Source of the DNA: Oscarella lobularis
Lineage: Eukaryota > Porifera > Homoscleromorpha > Homosclerophorida > Oscarellidae
Reading direction: 5' to 3'
DNA: 64,000 nt
NCBI RefSeq assembly: GCF_947507565.1
Contig: NC_089183.1
Location: forward strand, 2,790,001-2,854,000
The position numbers and the translations under genes were made by a program. The notes under the pieces were generated by a model. It searched no databases and was not told where the DNA came from. It saw only the letters and a list, made by a program, of their open reading frames with translations. This document shows, piece by piece, positions 27,100-37,489 of the stretch (positions within the stretch are counted from its first letter, which is position 1; each line of letters begins with the position of its first letter).

Positions 27100-27235
27100 G
27101 ACGAAAACGAGTGGTGCGATTATTGCGCAATCTCTACGCCACGTGTAGAATTCTCCCCGGATCGTGTGTACGTACAACTGATGACGTCTGTCGACAAAAT
27201 AGTCCATGAGAACAGAAAATAAAAAAATGTGAAAA
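27100..27235. repeat. Dispersed repeat, copy 1
   Basis: The string GTGGTGCGATTATTGCGCAA, then CTACGCCA...GTACAACTGATGAC, and GACAAAATAGTCCATGAGAA recurs at 30610-30712, and its last third again at 30341-30405. It lies just upstream of eRF1. No coding capacity is recognised. Confidence 0.75.
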
Positions 27236-27528
27236 TATTCTTACTAGACACGTACTGAAGCTCTCTCCACTACTTCGAAGCAATTTTCGGCCTTACATCT
27301 ATGATTCTATCTACTGGTATGCTGTTACAGAAGGGAGGAGCCTGGCTAGGGGCTCCCAAGTCGCAGAAGTAGTTTGTAGGGTAGGTACGAAGTCCCTATT
27401 ATAACTGATACAGTGCAGGTTTTTTAGAACATAATACAAATACGGCATTTTTCTGTTTTTTTTTGTTTTTCAGTTTTTTTGCTGGATGCAAACTACGGAG
27501 AAATATCATTTCTCTTCTTTTTCTTCTC
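27236..27528. other. Spacer between eRF1 and the deaminase gene
   Basis: AT-rich sequence with a T-rich run at 27420-27480. No gene is recognised. Confidence 0.4.
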
Positions 27529-28601
27529 TCAAGGTAGATGTGGACGGTCAACTTGCTCTTTCCAATGCTCGTATCTTCCTGTTTTTATCCCCTTATCCTT
27601 CAAGATTTTGAGCGCTTCTTTGACTTTCCGGTATTTTTTGAATCCATTGGTGGTGTACCAAACGAAGACGCTCGTTTTCGGGGATGAAAGGCCTCCAAGC
27701 TTCTCTGCAATTTTTATCGCACACTCTTGACAAGGTGCAATCCACGTATACAAAAGAATGAATGATAATTTCATTCCCTTGCAATTGTGGAATGTAAGAG
27801 AGTTCAGAAGTTGGTGCTCGCAGTGAATTTTCTTTTCGCTCGCACCATGACCTTCGATAATTTGAGGAGTAGCGTACGACCAGAGTTCTCCTTTTTTATG
27901 GACGTTCAGGCCACCAGTGTTGATAATATCTTCAATCGTGGTAAAATTGTCTGGTACAATTAGAAGAACAGCAAATTGATTTCCTTTGCGGCAATATTTC
28001 GAGTTGTCTTCAAAATGACGAATAATGCGTGAAACAACATCACGAACGATGTCTAAAAGGATTTAAATTAGTATTCGCCACAGCTATATTTGTTACGGGT
28101 AATTTGGAGTTAAATGGAATATTGATCTTAGAGGGCATAAAATGGAGCATAAGCTCGTCATAAAAAAGATTCGAGGAAATGCTCGCTGCTGTGGAGTTTG
28201 CTGTGGTCGGGTAAGCGATTTCGATATCAGCTTCAGAGTTCCTACATGCAGCGTGACGTCGTCACTGCCTGGACCACACCTCTTTCGAAAACAACCGATC
28301 CGAACGCGTTCGGGCACGCGAACACCCCCAAATCCCAATGCGTTAGGGTAAACGAGGATCTACCGTGCTGACGACACCGGGTAGGCCCGGTACGTACGAG
28401 CGAAATTACACGTACGAGTTTTCGCTCGCACTTACTGGTAGGATCTGAAATTGACGTCTTTCGTTCCGGATCTCTCTCCTGTTGTGTGGAATTTGACGCG
28501 CGATTCTGTGGAGTGGCGTTTGATACGTGAATTCGTTGTTGCGCAGCATATTTTGGGAGGAAATGTTTTTGCTGATACTGATTATATTTATTAAAGCTCA
28601 T
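27529..28601 (-). CDS. AID/APOBEC-like cytosine deaminase
   Basis: Two exons: 28601-about 28439 and 28052-27529; the join (ACC-A / AC-ATC) keeps frame. Exon 1 gives a basic Asn/Gln/Ser-rich leader (MSFNKYNQYQQKHFLPKY). Exon 2 holds the whole deaminase fold: a strand-forming GNQFAVLLIVPD, LWSYATPQIIE, the zinc/catalytic HCE (in KKIHCEHQLLNSL, near 27837), and after about 30 residues WIAPCQECA (near 27745), then SVFVWYTTNGF and LKILKDKGIKTGRYEHWKE. The H-x-E ... P-C-x-x-C pattern is the zinc site of the cytidine deaminase superfamily, and W-x-x-P-C-x-x-C with the following helix recalls AID/APOBEC (usual SWSPCxxC). Substrates could be DNA, RNA or free nucleotide; this cannot be told here. No signal peptide is seen. 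About 228 residues, similar to AID. Alternatives are toxin-derived deaminase clades. Confidence 0.72.
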
Positions 28602-28907
28602 GTGACCGACAAAGCGCGCATGTTGCGTTTTTACGGAAGCCGAGAAGATATTTGAAATTTTCTACACATACTCTAACTAGAAAAATCCCAGCAGGCCTCT
28701 TTTCGGATTCTGATCGATAATGGATAGTGTACCAACTTCATTCCATATCCTTTCTAAATGACCTCACTCGTGGCTCACACAGAATTTGTTGCTATGACAC
28801 CGGCACGAAAAAAAGAAAAAGCACACACAAACTACTACACGACACTGTCAAGAGCACCTAATTTCTACGGCATTCTTTAATCTGTCAGAAGAGTTCTGAC
28901 GTCATAG
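28602..28907. other. Spacer between the Ig receptor and deaminase genes
   Basis: Presumed promoter of the minus-strand deaminase gene and 3' region of the Ig receptor. No motif stands out. Confidence 0.35.
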
Positions 28908-30139
28908 CTACGGTTCAGCATCATCATGATTATGAGGATTTTTGGCTGCTCCGGGTTCACATTGGCTAAAAAAGAAATCTCTCTTTCTAAAAAACGGAAA
29001 AGGGTTTCCCCAAGAGGCAAATTTACCTTTTACAATGCCGACGTTTCTTATTATTTATGACAACCACGATGGAAACAATAACCGTAGTCATGACGCCAGC
29101 AGTGGCGCCTATTGCTCCTCCAATAGCTCCACCGTTACCTCTTTTCTCATCTTCACGTGTTCACATAATTAGAGCATAGTTATTGCGAAAACAAACGCTA
29201 CTAACCGCAGATATCCGATTCCGTGGCCACGACTACGTCGATTTCCTTTCGTTGCAAAACGTTTCGAGCTTCCAATCTGTACGTTCCCCTGTCCGACAAT
29301 TCCACGTCGTCGAACGTTAAACCAGATAGATCGACTGAAGGAAGTCTCGTCGACGAGTCCGTTTCCGTGATTTTGGAGACGGTCACGTTCGGTTCGGGTA
29401 GCCCCGTAATGACGCAACGTTTCCTCAACGTCTCTCCGACCTTGACGCAATCAGTCATCTCCTTAGTACAATTTATTTCAATCTCGTCTGAAGAAACGAC
29501 ATCAAGGCGATGAGGCAGACATCAGAACAGTGATACCTCCGAGAAGAAGGCTATTCCGCCCACTGGCAAAGACTGTAGATTGACCAGCGTCTGTAAGCTG
29601 GCATCGGTACAAAGATCCGCCCAATGACTGAGACATCGTCAGAGTCAAAACGCTTCCAACGTTCGCGGTGGTTGTTATCATAGAGTTTAGTTGGGTCTCC
29701 GCTCCATTTTCCGTCGACCTTTTGAACCATTGACCGAGGCTCGTTCTCGAATGGTTGCATAACAGACGTACGGAATCTCCATTCAGAGCCCAAATCGAGT
29801 CGTCGACGTTTTCGACCAGAACTTTTTCTCGATTTGTGGCGCCTGAGATTAAAGTGGATCAGTCACGTGCAAAGTAAGTGCAAAAGTATATCAATGACGT
29901 CACTCAGTGCAGGAGGGAAAGGTTCTTGAAGCGAAAAGACTCGGAAAGTCAGCGGCTGCAGCACTTCCGACTCCTCTAGCTTGCTCGGATTCATCATTAT
30001 TACGTCATTGATCTACCGTGACACTTCGTGGCTTCATCGACTTTGCGAGATGCGCACACTCACCGTCAACAAGAACAGAAGATAAGAACACTGCAAACGA
30101 GATAAGCAGCACGTCGCCGCTTCGAGAAAGAACTCGCAT
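28908..30139 (-). CDS. Two-Ig-domain single-pass receptor
   Basis: Start ATG 30139 opens a signal peptide (MRVLSRSGDVLLISFAVFLSS). An exon near 29990-29910 gives a short spacer (MMNPSKLEESEVLQPL). The next exon (about 29850-29545) encodes a V-like Ig domain: GDSVRLLCNHS, LGQWFKRS, and the closing LYRCQLTDAGQSTV. The exon at about 29487-29205 gives a second Ig domain (LRKRCVITGLPEPNVTV ... ELSDRGTYRLEARN) whose second Cys is not in the usual place. Then comes an acidic/Gly-rich linker, a transmembrane segment (GVMTTVIVSIVVVI), a basic stop-transfer (NNKKRRHCKR) and a short His/Asn/Pro tail ending DDAEP. The tail has no ITIM, ITAM or Death fold. A cell-surface recognition or adhesion role is likely. 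The join after the signal exon could not be fixed in frame by eye. Confidence 0.78.
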
Positions 30140-30340
30140 TGACCCCATTCGTGACCGGCGTGACTAATCAATTCTTCGAAGTGACGACCCGAGACCCGTA
30201 TGACAAGTCACAAGACAAGATATTTATTTCATCAACACCTGCCACGTGCCTTCGATAACGGTGTAGTCAAACAGAAAGAGCAATGAAACATTCTGATAAC
30301 ACTCACCATAAGCCAAAACAAAAGACGACGTCATCCTCCC

Positions 30341-30405
30341 AAAGTCCTTTTCATCACGTCTGTTGACAAAATAGTCCACGAGAACAGAAATAAAAAAAGT
30401 TAAAA
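30341..30405. repeat. Dispersed repeat, partial copy 3
   Basis: CACGTCTGTTGACAAAATAG followed by TCCACGAGAACAGAAATAAA matches the end of the repeats at 27.1 and 30.6 kb. It lies in the upstream region of the Ig receptor. Confidence 0.7.
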
Positions 30406-30415
30406 AACTACATAT

Positions 30416-30530
30416 CTCACGCTTTTCGTGGGGAACTCCTAGCAAATACGGGAATACCTCCCCTACACTGTACTGTACCAGGGTACTGTACGTCCAAAGT
30501 GTGGGCGTGGCTAGTGAGTAACAAATATCT
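30416..30530. repeat. Second dispersed repeat (pairs with 31562-31655)
   Basis: Contains CGCTTTTCGTGGGGAACT, GCAAATACGGGAATACCTCC and GTGGGCGTGGCTAGTGAG. The same three blocks in the same order are at about 31562-31655, upstream of the two transmembrane Death-domain genes respectively. Confidence 0.7.
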
Positions 30531-30609
30531 TCACTTGACAAAATCTCAGCAAGACACTTTTCGCGTGCTTTCGATAAACGATAACGCCATGGTTTGTCTC
30601 TTCGGGGCT

Positions 30610-30712
30610 CTTGCGAGTGGTGCGATTATTGCGCAATCCGTACGCCAATCGTGTACCTACAACTGATGACATCTATTGACAAAATAGTCCATGAGAAAAA
30701 GATAAAAAAATT
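30610..30712. repeat. Dispersed repeat, copy 2
   Basis: Matches 27100-27235 over GTGGTGCGATTATTGCGCAA and TTGACAAAATAGTCCATGAG. It sits just past the end of the first transmembrane Death-domain gene. Confidence 0.7.
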
Positions 30713-30723
30713 ATAGACCGGTT

Positions 30724-31262
30724 TCAAAAATTCTTTTCTAACACTTCCCGTAGTCGGCCGCCGATGCGAACGGCGTGGCACGCAGCGATTACGTCACCGC
30801 GCATTTTTCCGAATCTCCTTTCTCGTCTTTGTACTTTTCCAGTACGGAACGACAGTTCATTTCGCTTCCTCGTCCGCTTTCGCGCATGCCTTCGAGGGCT
30901 TGCCAGTCGTGTCCCAACCGGTCGCCGACGTCTTGCCACTTGGCGGACGCGGTTTCGCAGACAATGCGAGCAAAGTCGTTCCAAGGTGCATCGTGAATGG
31001 AGGCAGGTGATTTGGTGCTGGAAGTGAAAAACAGCCCCGCGTACCCGATGTATAGTCCCGTGCATACGGCGATTAGGAACGTCGCGACGTAGAATCGGAG
31101 TCCCGGCCGAAGACGTTGAGATTTCTTTGAAAACTTCAGCGCATCTCTTAATTAAATTTCTTATTAGATTTAATTAATTAATAAGGATTATGCGTTGAAC
31201 CTTAGGGCGGAAATCTCCTCGTCGAAACGAGCATGAAGTGCAGCCAGTCCTTCTCTAAGCAT
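30724..31262 (-). pseudogene. Transmembrane Death-domain gene 1, C-terminus frameshifted
   Basis: Exon 1 from ATG 31262 encodes MLREGLAALHARFDEEISAL, a short helix. Exon 2 (from about 31151) continues with a basic stretch, a membrane span (LRFYVATFLIAVCTGLYIGY), a short Ser/Thr spacer and a Death domain (DAPWNDFARIVCETASAKW ... GHDWQALEGMRESGRGSE). In frame the protein stops at 30789, after GDSEKCAVT, losing the last helices. One base out of frame the expected rest of the domain (RGDVIAACHAVRIGGRL) runs on to 30724. Compared with the paralogue at 31.75-32.4 kb, one base is missing near 30800. So this is either a truncated but expressed adaptor or a recent pseudogene. Membrane-anchored, receptor-less Death domains would be unusual. 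Confidence 0.6.
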
Positions 31263-31561
31263 CCTTATATACATGTATACCTAATACCTGGTATGCTATT
31301 CCCATACTTTAGAACAGAATTTTCGTATATGAGTTGTTTGACAGCATGCCTATGTCAAAAGAAAAAGTTGCCAGCGGTTTTGCTCTAAGGTGAATTTTCT
31401 ACAACCTCAAATCGTCATTCTCCTCTTGAACGTCTTTCTCTTCTCTAAAAAGTTTGTAATGTAAATCGTTTGGCGTGGGACTTCTAAGATTACCGCTTCG
31501 TCTCGCGAATGGTCCTCCCCATTGCGTACTGCGTTTGAAAACGCGTTAGCGATCGCTGAAC

Positions 31562-31655
31562 GTCTACGCTGTATCACGCTTTTCGAGGGAACTTCGTGGG
31601 GGAAAGGAGCAAATACGGGAATACCTCCTACGTACAGGTGTAGGCGTGGCTAGTG
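31562..31655. repeat. Second dispersed repeat, copy 2
   Basis: Counterpart of 30416-30530; see that entry. The two lie at corresponding positions in the duplicated Ig/Death region, so they could be relics of a segmental duplication rather than a transposon. Confidence 0.65.
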
Positions 31656-31753
31656 AGCTTGGTATAGATGACGTCAATGATTAAATAATGGTCAAAATCA
31701 AAACACCCAGGACACTTACCATGCGTCTAAAAATGAAAAGGTCAGCAGCAGTC

Positions 31754-32420
31754 TCACAAATTCTCTTTGATCTCTTCCTTGAGACGACCGCCTATGCCTA
31801 CGGCATTGCATGCAGCAATGACGTCGCCACGCAATTCCTTTGTATCTCCTCTCTTGTCTCAGCATTTCTCTAGAAAGACTCGACAATTCTTTTCGCTTCC
31901 TCGTCGGCTGTCGTGAATATCTTCGAGTGCTCTCCAGTCGTCTCCCAGCGCGTCTCCCATCTCTTGCCATTTGCCCGACGCGACTTTGCACACAACGCGA
32001 GCAAAGTCATTCCAAGGTGCAGTGTCAAAGGAGCTGCGTGAATTCGTCTTGCTGGGACTGAAAGACGAGACTGCTTGGCCAGATCCAAGTTTAAAGCATG
32101 TCAGCCCCACAATGAGCATAATCAATATCCATTTGAGTGGCAGCTGATTAGGAGCGGCTCTATTTGGCCTTCTCAATAGATCCATTTCCTCTCTACATCG
32201 GGTTATGACTTTATTAATTAATTGACATTGTGTCTCTTTAACCTCAGGGCCGCAATGTCTATTTCAAAAAGAGCTTTTAATTCAGCCATTTCTATCCGAA
32301 GTTGATTGATAATTCCCCTAAATCAATCAATAAATAATTTATACTTTACACGAGAACAAATTTAACCTCAAAAAATTATTCTCCGCTCGTAACTGATGAA
32401 TCTCTTCTTCACTAAATTTT
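31754..32420 (-). pseudogene. Transmembrane Death-domain gene 2, with internal stop
   Basis: Paralogue of the gene at 30.7-31.3 kb. Exons near 32410-32360 (EEEIHQLRAENNFL), 32320-32250 (NQLRIEMAELKALFEIDIAAL) and 32207-31754. The first two look like a coiled coil. The last encodes EEMDLLRRPNRA, a membrane span (WILIMLIVGLTCF), a Ser-rich spacer and a Death domain (TAPWNDFARVVCKVASGKW ... GDDWRALEDIHDSRRGSE). After FLEKC there is an in-frame TGA, and the frame then continues with RGDVIAACNAVGIGGRLKEE to a second stop at 31754. The stop falls within a few codons of the frameshift in the other copy. No upstream start was identified. Readthrough, a truncated functional form and a pseudogene are all possible. 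Confidence 0.55.
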
Positions 32421-32865
32421 TTGAAAGATTAATTAAATAAAGGGCTAAAAGTATTGTCAGTAACGTAGAGGTTTTTTTTCCATTCCAGATATATAAAGAC
32501 TCTACTTGCCCTCCCGTTTACTCTGACTTCACTGGGCGCCTTAAAAAAGCGCTGTGGTTCCTTACTGGTTAGGCACACGACGCTCCATCGCGCTGCAATT
32601 GGAAGAGTGTTACTCTTTAGGAGATCCGGCAGTGGGGGACTTCGTGACGTCAGGGACAAAAAATGAAGTCCCTGTCACTGTAGTAGCATTAGCATTGGAC
32701 GGAAGGAAATGCGCAGAGCACAGCCGATTCAACGCAAAGATCACAAGACTATTTTTAAAATTAAGTACACAGCGCCCAGACTTTATTATCTGTATGCTGT
32801 CACTGTATTTCTATATTGAAAAAAGACTGCCTACATCTAGTGGGGAAACGGTTCTATACATTGGA

Positions 32866-33512
32866 TTCACCGGAGCCGTCTCCCATCCAACCGACAACCT
32901 AGCCAGCAAAAATTTCAAATTAAGACGAGACTACTTAGAAATCCATTCCACTAAAGAATCGAACTTACAGATCGAATACCAGGCAGATTCAATACGTTAC
33001 CAATCAGCGGAACTCGTCTCATAAAATTGACAGCGACCGGAAGAAACCCTCTATAGAAAATAATAATTACGACGTCATATATTTAAAAAATGACTGACCC
33101 GAATAAAACGAAGAAGCCGTACGCTTCGACGACCATTCCGACTACGGGCCATCCTATTAGGACTAATAGTATGCCGCCGACGAAGCAGCCGGTTCCTTTC
33201 AGTTTTCGACTTTGAAAGAAGAACTTGAACGTTCTTTCGAGCCCTATGACGAATGCGAGACCGGCGAGGAAGAGAATCTATTGAGGGGAGAATCGTTTTT
33301 TTGGGGAGTGGGTGCCCGGATTGGGCTCGATCTTACGTTTCCCATGGCTAATAGGCCTCGATCAAAGAAGAGAACCATTCCGAGGAAGAGGAAGACTACT
33401 CCGAAGCCCGATAGGCCGATGCCGATTTCTACGCGAGAGAGAAACGAGGCCGTTTCCCATCAGGGGGCCTCACTGCAATGTTCTCACTTTGGTAGTCGCT
33501 TAGAGGTATCAT
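32866..33512 (-). CDS. GOLT1B: Vesicle transport protein GOT1
   Basis: Start ATG 33512 (MIPLSDYQ), a short intron to about 33443, then KIGIGLSGFGVVFLFLGMVL and FDRGLLAMGN. The next exon (about 33280-33090) gives ILFLAGLAFVIGLERTFKFF and GTGCFVGGILLVLIGWPVVG, and a further exon (about 33050-32977) gives GFLPVAVNFMRRVPLIGNVL and NLPGI. This matches GOT1 end to end: four membrane spans and about 135 residues. GOT1 proteins act in ER-to-Golgi and Golgi traffic. The last exon is uncertain: a candidate near 32905-32866 ends with a GESN-like string as in GOT1, but the phase gives a different reading. Open stretches on the opposite strand here are shadows. Confidence 0.88.
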
Positions 33513-33614
33513 CGTTCACTTCGATTGACAACGAAGTCAAAGCGAACTACAAAAAACGACAAATTCGAACGCGGTTGATACAAAATCGCATCCGGGTTGA
33601 AGAGAGAGGCCGGA

Positions 33615-35908
33615 TGAACATGACGGAAAGCGTCAGATTCACTCATTCGGCGTTTCCACGACAACGGCCAATGGCAGACGATCAGCGTCCGCAGCAGAAG
33701 CTCGTCGCACGTGCCCTGCTGATCGACGCGCGACGCGTGACGTCGAAAACGCGTCAAAACGTCGTCGAAACGCTACGCAACGTATTCGCCTTGGCTAGTC
33801 AGCTCGCCGGAGGCTCGCGAATACCGTTCTTCGGTCTCTACGTTCTCTCGGAGAAATTCAAAGTGAGATTAATTGATTTGGAAGTTCGAAAAGGCACGAA
33901 TAAATGAATTTTGATTTTTCGAAGTGCTTGCATCCGTTGCAACACGCGAAAGGGAATTTTTCTAAGATAAGCGCCGTTTTTGATCATTTGGGGGCAATTG
34001 GCGAAAATATGACCACTACAGGCACGAAAATTAAAAATTAAAAATTAAAAAATTATAGTCAGCTGACTTAGGATTAATAGTCACGAAAATTAAAATTGTA
34101 TAGTCATAATAATATCACAATTATAAATATTCGAAAATATCACTAATCAGGTGACTTAGGCGGATCTCTGTACGAGGGGTTGCGAGAGATTCGTTTGCAC
34201 TACGAGAGACAATTTCACACGTTGAAAGAGGAAAGAACAAGGAGCACTTCCTCTATAGCAACTGTGAGAAATTGTCTCATCTTTAGTCAGAAGTGGCTCT
34301 CGATCGTCTGGAGCTTACGATTCTCACCGGCGAATGGATAGGCACGGCGGCGTGCGACGTGAACGACGCATTTGCGAGACTCGAAAAGGAAGGCGAGCCT
34401 ATACAGGTAAACGAAAACAATACATTAGATTTCCTCAATAGAACATTGGTTTCAGAGAATCACCCTTGTCCAATTGACTGAAGAATTAGACCAGGGTTAA
34501 TTAACCGAAAAAAATATTAAACGTCCTCCCCAACATCATAGTTTAGATAGCGTCAAATGTGATATACCAGTTCTAGATATAAACGAAGCTATAGCACTCG
34601 AAACGACTAGCGGAGGTCAGAAAAAGAGAACACTACCTACACGTTTTTCTACTAACGGCCTCTTTGGGAAAGATTTGCTAGGACTCGAAAAAATATTCAA
34701 ATCGTGGCTACGCGACAGCGCGCACGAACGCGAGCACCTGCACCTTTTGCTACCAAGCCTATTCAACAGTAACACACATACGTACATATGTATTGATTTA
34801 GAGTTTCTCTTTAGAGGATTTGATAATTAAGTGCGACCTAGTTGAAGGACTCTTGAGCCCCGCAGTCTTACCTGCCCCGTGTCAATCTCATTTCGTAAGT
34901 CAATAGAACCGTTTACGTAGTGAGACAAACGTTTCTGAAGTCTCTTGAAGCGTCGAGCCTCGTCCCTAAATCGACCCCTCGCAGTCAGCTTAGACTCAAG
35001 GCTATTAAACAAATACCTGTCGACTCAGTCTGCGAATCAGTAGTAAGAACTTCAATACATTTATGTATACATCAGATGTTAATTAATTTTTTTGACTTTA
35101 GCTTTATGGTCAGGTAAGGAGAAGACTATTGATTGGAATATTTATTATATTAGAAATTCAGCCGTGGCTCGTCAGCGCGACGAATAGCTCGTATTTAGAC
35201 TGGGAAGAACGGGAGACCAATCAGCACAACTTCATTGCTCTCAGTCGTCTACTCTACACTAAGGTAAAGAGACACTAAAGTCAGGGGGGATCCTTTTATG
35301 TTGTCTACTTTTACTTCAAAAAAAGAATCTGGGTCTTTTGCTGAGCGAAACGCGGACTTCCGTGCGAGGTCACTTCCTCGTCATCGCCTCGGGGGCCTCG
35401 AGTCTACTCCTCAAAACCATAGCAACGCGAGAGTTAATGCTACCGTTCGATTTCGAAAGGGAGACGGAAAAGCCGCCCGAAGATGCAATGAGATTAGTAG
35501 AAAAGAGCCTAAGTCGAGTTAAGAGCGTTATCTAATTAATTAAGTTTTATTTATTGATTTTTTTAGCTTGTTATTGCTGATGCGTTCAACCCTTTGCACT
35601 ACGAGTCGAATCTCTATCCGTTTCTAACGTCCACCGTTCTCAAAAGCGCTCCAGCGACGCGACAGGTCAAGCGAAAGCTCCCCGTACCGCCTGGCTTACT
35701 ACGACGCAAAATGGATTCATCGCACGTTGGCCCAGAGTCTACGTTTCAACGTTTGCCGTTGACGGACGCGCAAACGGCTCCGAGAACGACTATGCCCCTA
35801 TATGGACCGACTGTCGAACGAAAGGGCAACGAAACGAAACGAAAACGAAGTCTCCTTCCGCCCAAATCGAAGAGACCGAGCTACGCCGAAGCAACGAAAG
35901 AGCAATGA
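33615..35908 (+). CDS. M1AP: Meiosis 1-associated protein homologue
   Basis: Multi-exon plus-strand gene, divergent from GOT1. Exon 1 (33615-about 33860) encodes KLVARALLIDARRV, ETLRNVFALASQLAGGSRIP and FFGLYVLSEKFK; the second gives CLHPLQHAKGNFSKISAV. Near 34290 comes EVALDRLELTILTG. An exon at 35370-35530 has LLLKTIATRELMLPFDF, very like the vertebrate block LLVKAVATRELMLPS, and the last exon has FNPLHYESNLYPFL, like TYNPLHVQSHLY. It ends with a basic Pro/Thr-rich tail at 35908. Vertebrate M1AP is needed for male meiosis and acts with the meiotic recombination machinery. The start could also be the ATG at 33672 (MADDQRPQQ). Total length is about 450-500 residues, near the vertebrate form. 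Confidence 0.75.
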
Positions 35909-36162
35909 CAAAGAGGACTCTAGATAGAGACTAATGTATATGTGTACAATATAGCATATTGGGAGAGGGCATATTACACATAGAAATCATTGCATTGACG
36001 CACCTTAGGCTCTCTACATGGCACTATAGTGGATTATACTGACCCAGTTGGTGGGAACTAACACATCTAACCTAAATACTCCAATAGACGAGAGATTGCT
36101 CTTAGACCGTCACACCGAACAACTACTAGTATACAATATATAGACAAAGAAACGCGTTCTTC

Positions 36163-37425
36163 CTACACGAGACCGCTCTCTAGGGGTTCCTCGATAAATC
36201 GTTTGAATGCCTGTAGCCACTCGCTTGCAAGGACTTCGTCGACGGCGCGCGCGTCGCTGGACATGGTCACCGTTACTACGCTCTTAATTCCTTTGTTGTC
36301 GTCGTCACGCGGCTCTATTCTCGAGTTTCCCACCGCCAGTATGCATACCTGGGGCGGATTGATTATCGCGTTGAAACGACTGATGCCGAACATTCCGAGA
36401 TTAGAAATTCTTTATAGAAAGAATTAATAATCTATAGAATCTTGTGGAGGGGTAATCTTACGTGAACGAACCGCCCTGGAATTCGTGAGGTTGTAATGTT
36501 CCTTCTCTTGCCTTTGCAGCTAGTTCCTATAGTGGGATATATATATTGATTTATATGTCATTGGGTCTTACTTACTCTCACTGTATTGGATATCGTTTTC
36601 ACGCCCATTCTATCTGCTTTCTTTACTATAGGCGTTATTAGGCCGCGTTCTGATGCCACGGCGACGGATACGTCGACGTCGGCGAGGTCACGTGGACCGT
36701 TCGAAGTCCAGCGAATATTTACAGCTGGCACTTGCTAATAACAAATAGAATTAGGTATATAGTTTATTATAGAGTATTTGTTACCTTTAGGGCTAAGGCT
36801 GCTGCTTTTACTACGAAGTCATTCAGGGTGACTACGATTCCACTGGCTAGAGAGAAGCGTTAGACTGTATAGGAGGGAGGACAAGAGGCTTTTGCATACC
36901 TCGGAGTTTCTTTCTCACGTCCATTACTTTGTCAATTGTGCAGTCAACCGAGGCATAGGCGTGAGGAATAGTTGTCTAAGAAGAAGCAGAGGATAGAAAC
37001 AGGATATATTCCAAGGCTTGTCTCTCTACTACCTTTGCCTGCGTCACTCTCTCCGCTATAACGGATCGAATACTCGAATTAGGCACATCTTCATATGAAG
37101 GACCCTTGGCGCGAGTCACAGCCGCCTTGATAAGAGGAACTACACAAATTCAACTATTTATTATAAAAAATCCGATCTTTTCTCCTGCATGCCTTCTCGT
37201 GCAGCAGGAGCTTCCTTTTTCGGCTGTAACAGCTGTTTCAGATATTGAAGAACATCGCTGAAACAAACGATATAGAAATTCTTGCAGTAGTTTTATTATA
37301 TATAATTTCTTACCCTTTGAGTAAGCGTCCTTTCTTTCCTGACGACGGAATATCAGCGTGTTGCAATCCGTGTTCATCGACGAGTCTCTTTACCGCAGGA
37401 GAAAGAAAAATAGGAATAGACCTGA
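36163..37425 (-). CDS. PDHX: Pyruvate dehydrogenase E3-binding protein, 5' end not seen
   Basis: Minus-strand exons end at stop 36163. The peripheral-subunit-binding domain is at about 37420-37250 (FLSPAVKRLVDEHGLQHADI, SSGKKGRLLKG, DVLQYLKQLL). The E2-like core follows, with IPHAYASVDCTIDKV-like and INPPQVCILAVG sequence, and ends TVTMSSDARAVDEVLASEWL ... FIEEPLESGLV. In catalytic E2 subunits the last motif is DHRVVDGA; here the catalytic His is replaced, as in PDHX (SSDSRVVDDE), which anchors E3 instead of making acetyl-CoA. Location would be the mitochondrial matrix. The lipoyl domain and targeting peptide that should precede the binding domain are not found up to the next gene; a repeated segment (37490-37750) lies there instead. 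The 5' exons are either distant, lost or unrecognised. Confidence 0.82.
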
Positions 37426-37489
37426 AGAGAAATGACGGCACATCATATGCGGAGTTTGGGCAAACACTAGTTCCTCTAGAAAGACGCGA

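Noticed and set aside
28142-28351. Plus-strand Cys-rich frame (CCGVCCG) as a zinc peptide
   Set aside because: It lies in the intron of the deaminase gene and has no supporting splice partner or signal.
33212-33600. Long plus-strand open frame across 33.2-33.9 kb as one gene
   Set aside because: Its first half is the antisense of GOT1 exons; only the part from 33615 belongs to the M1AP gene.
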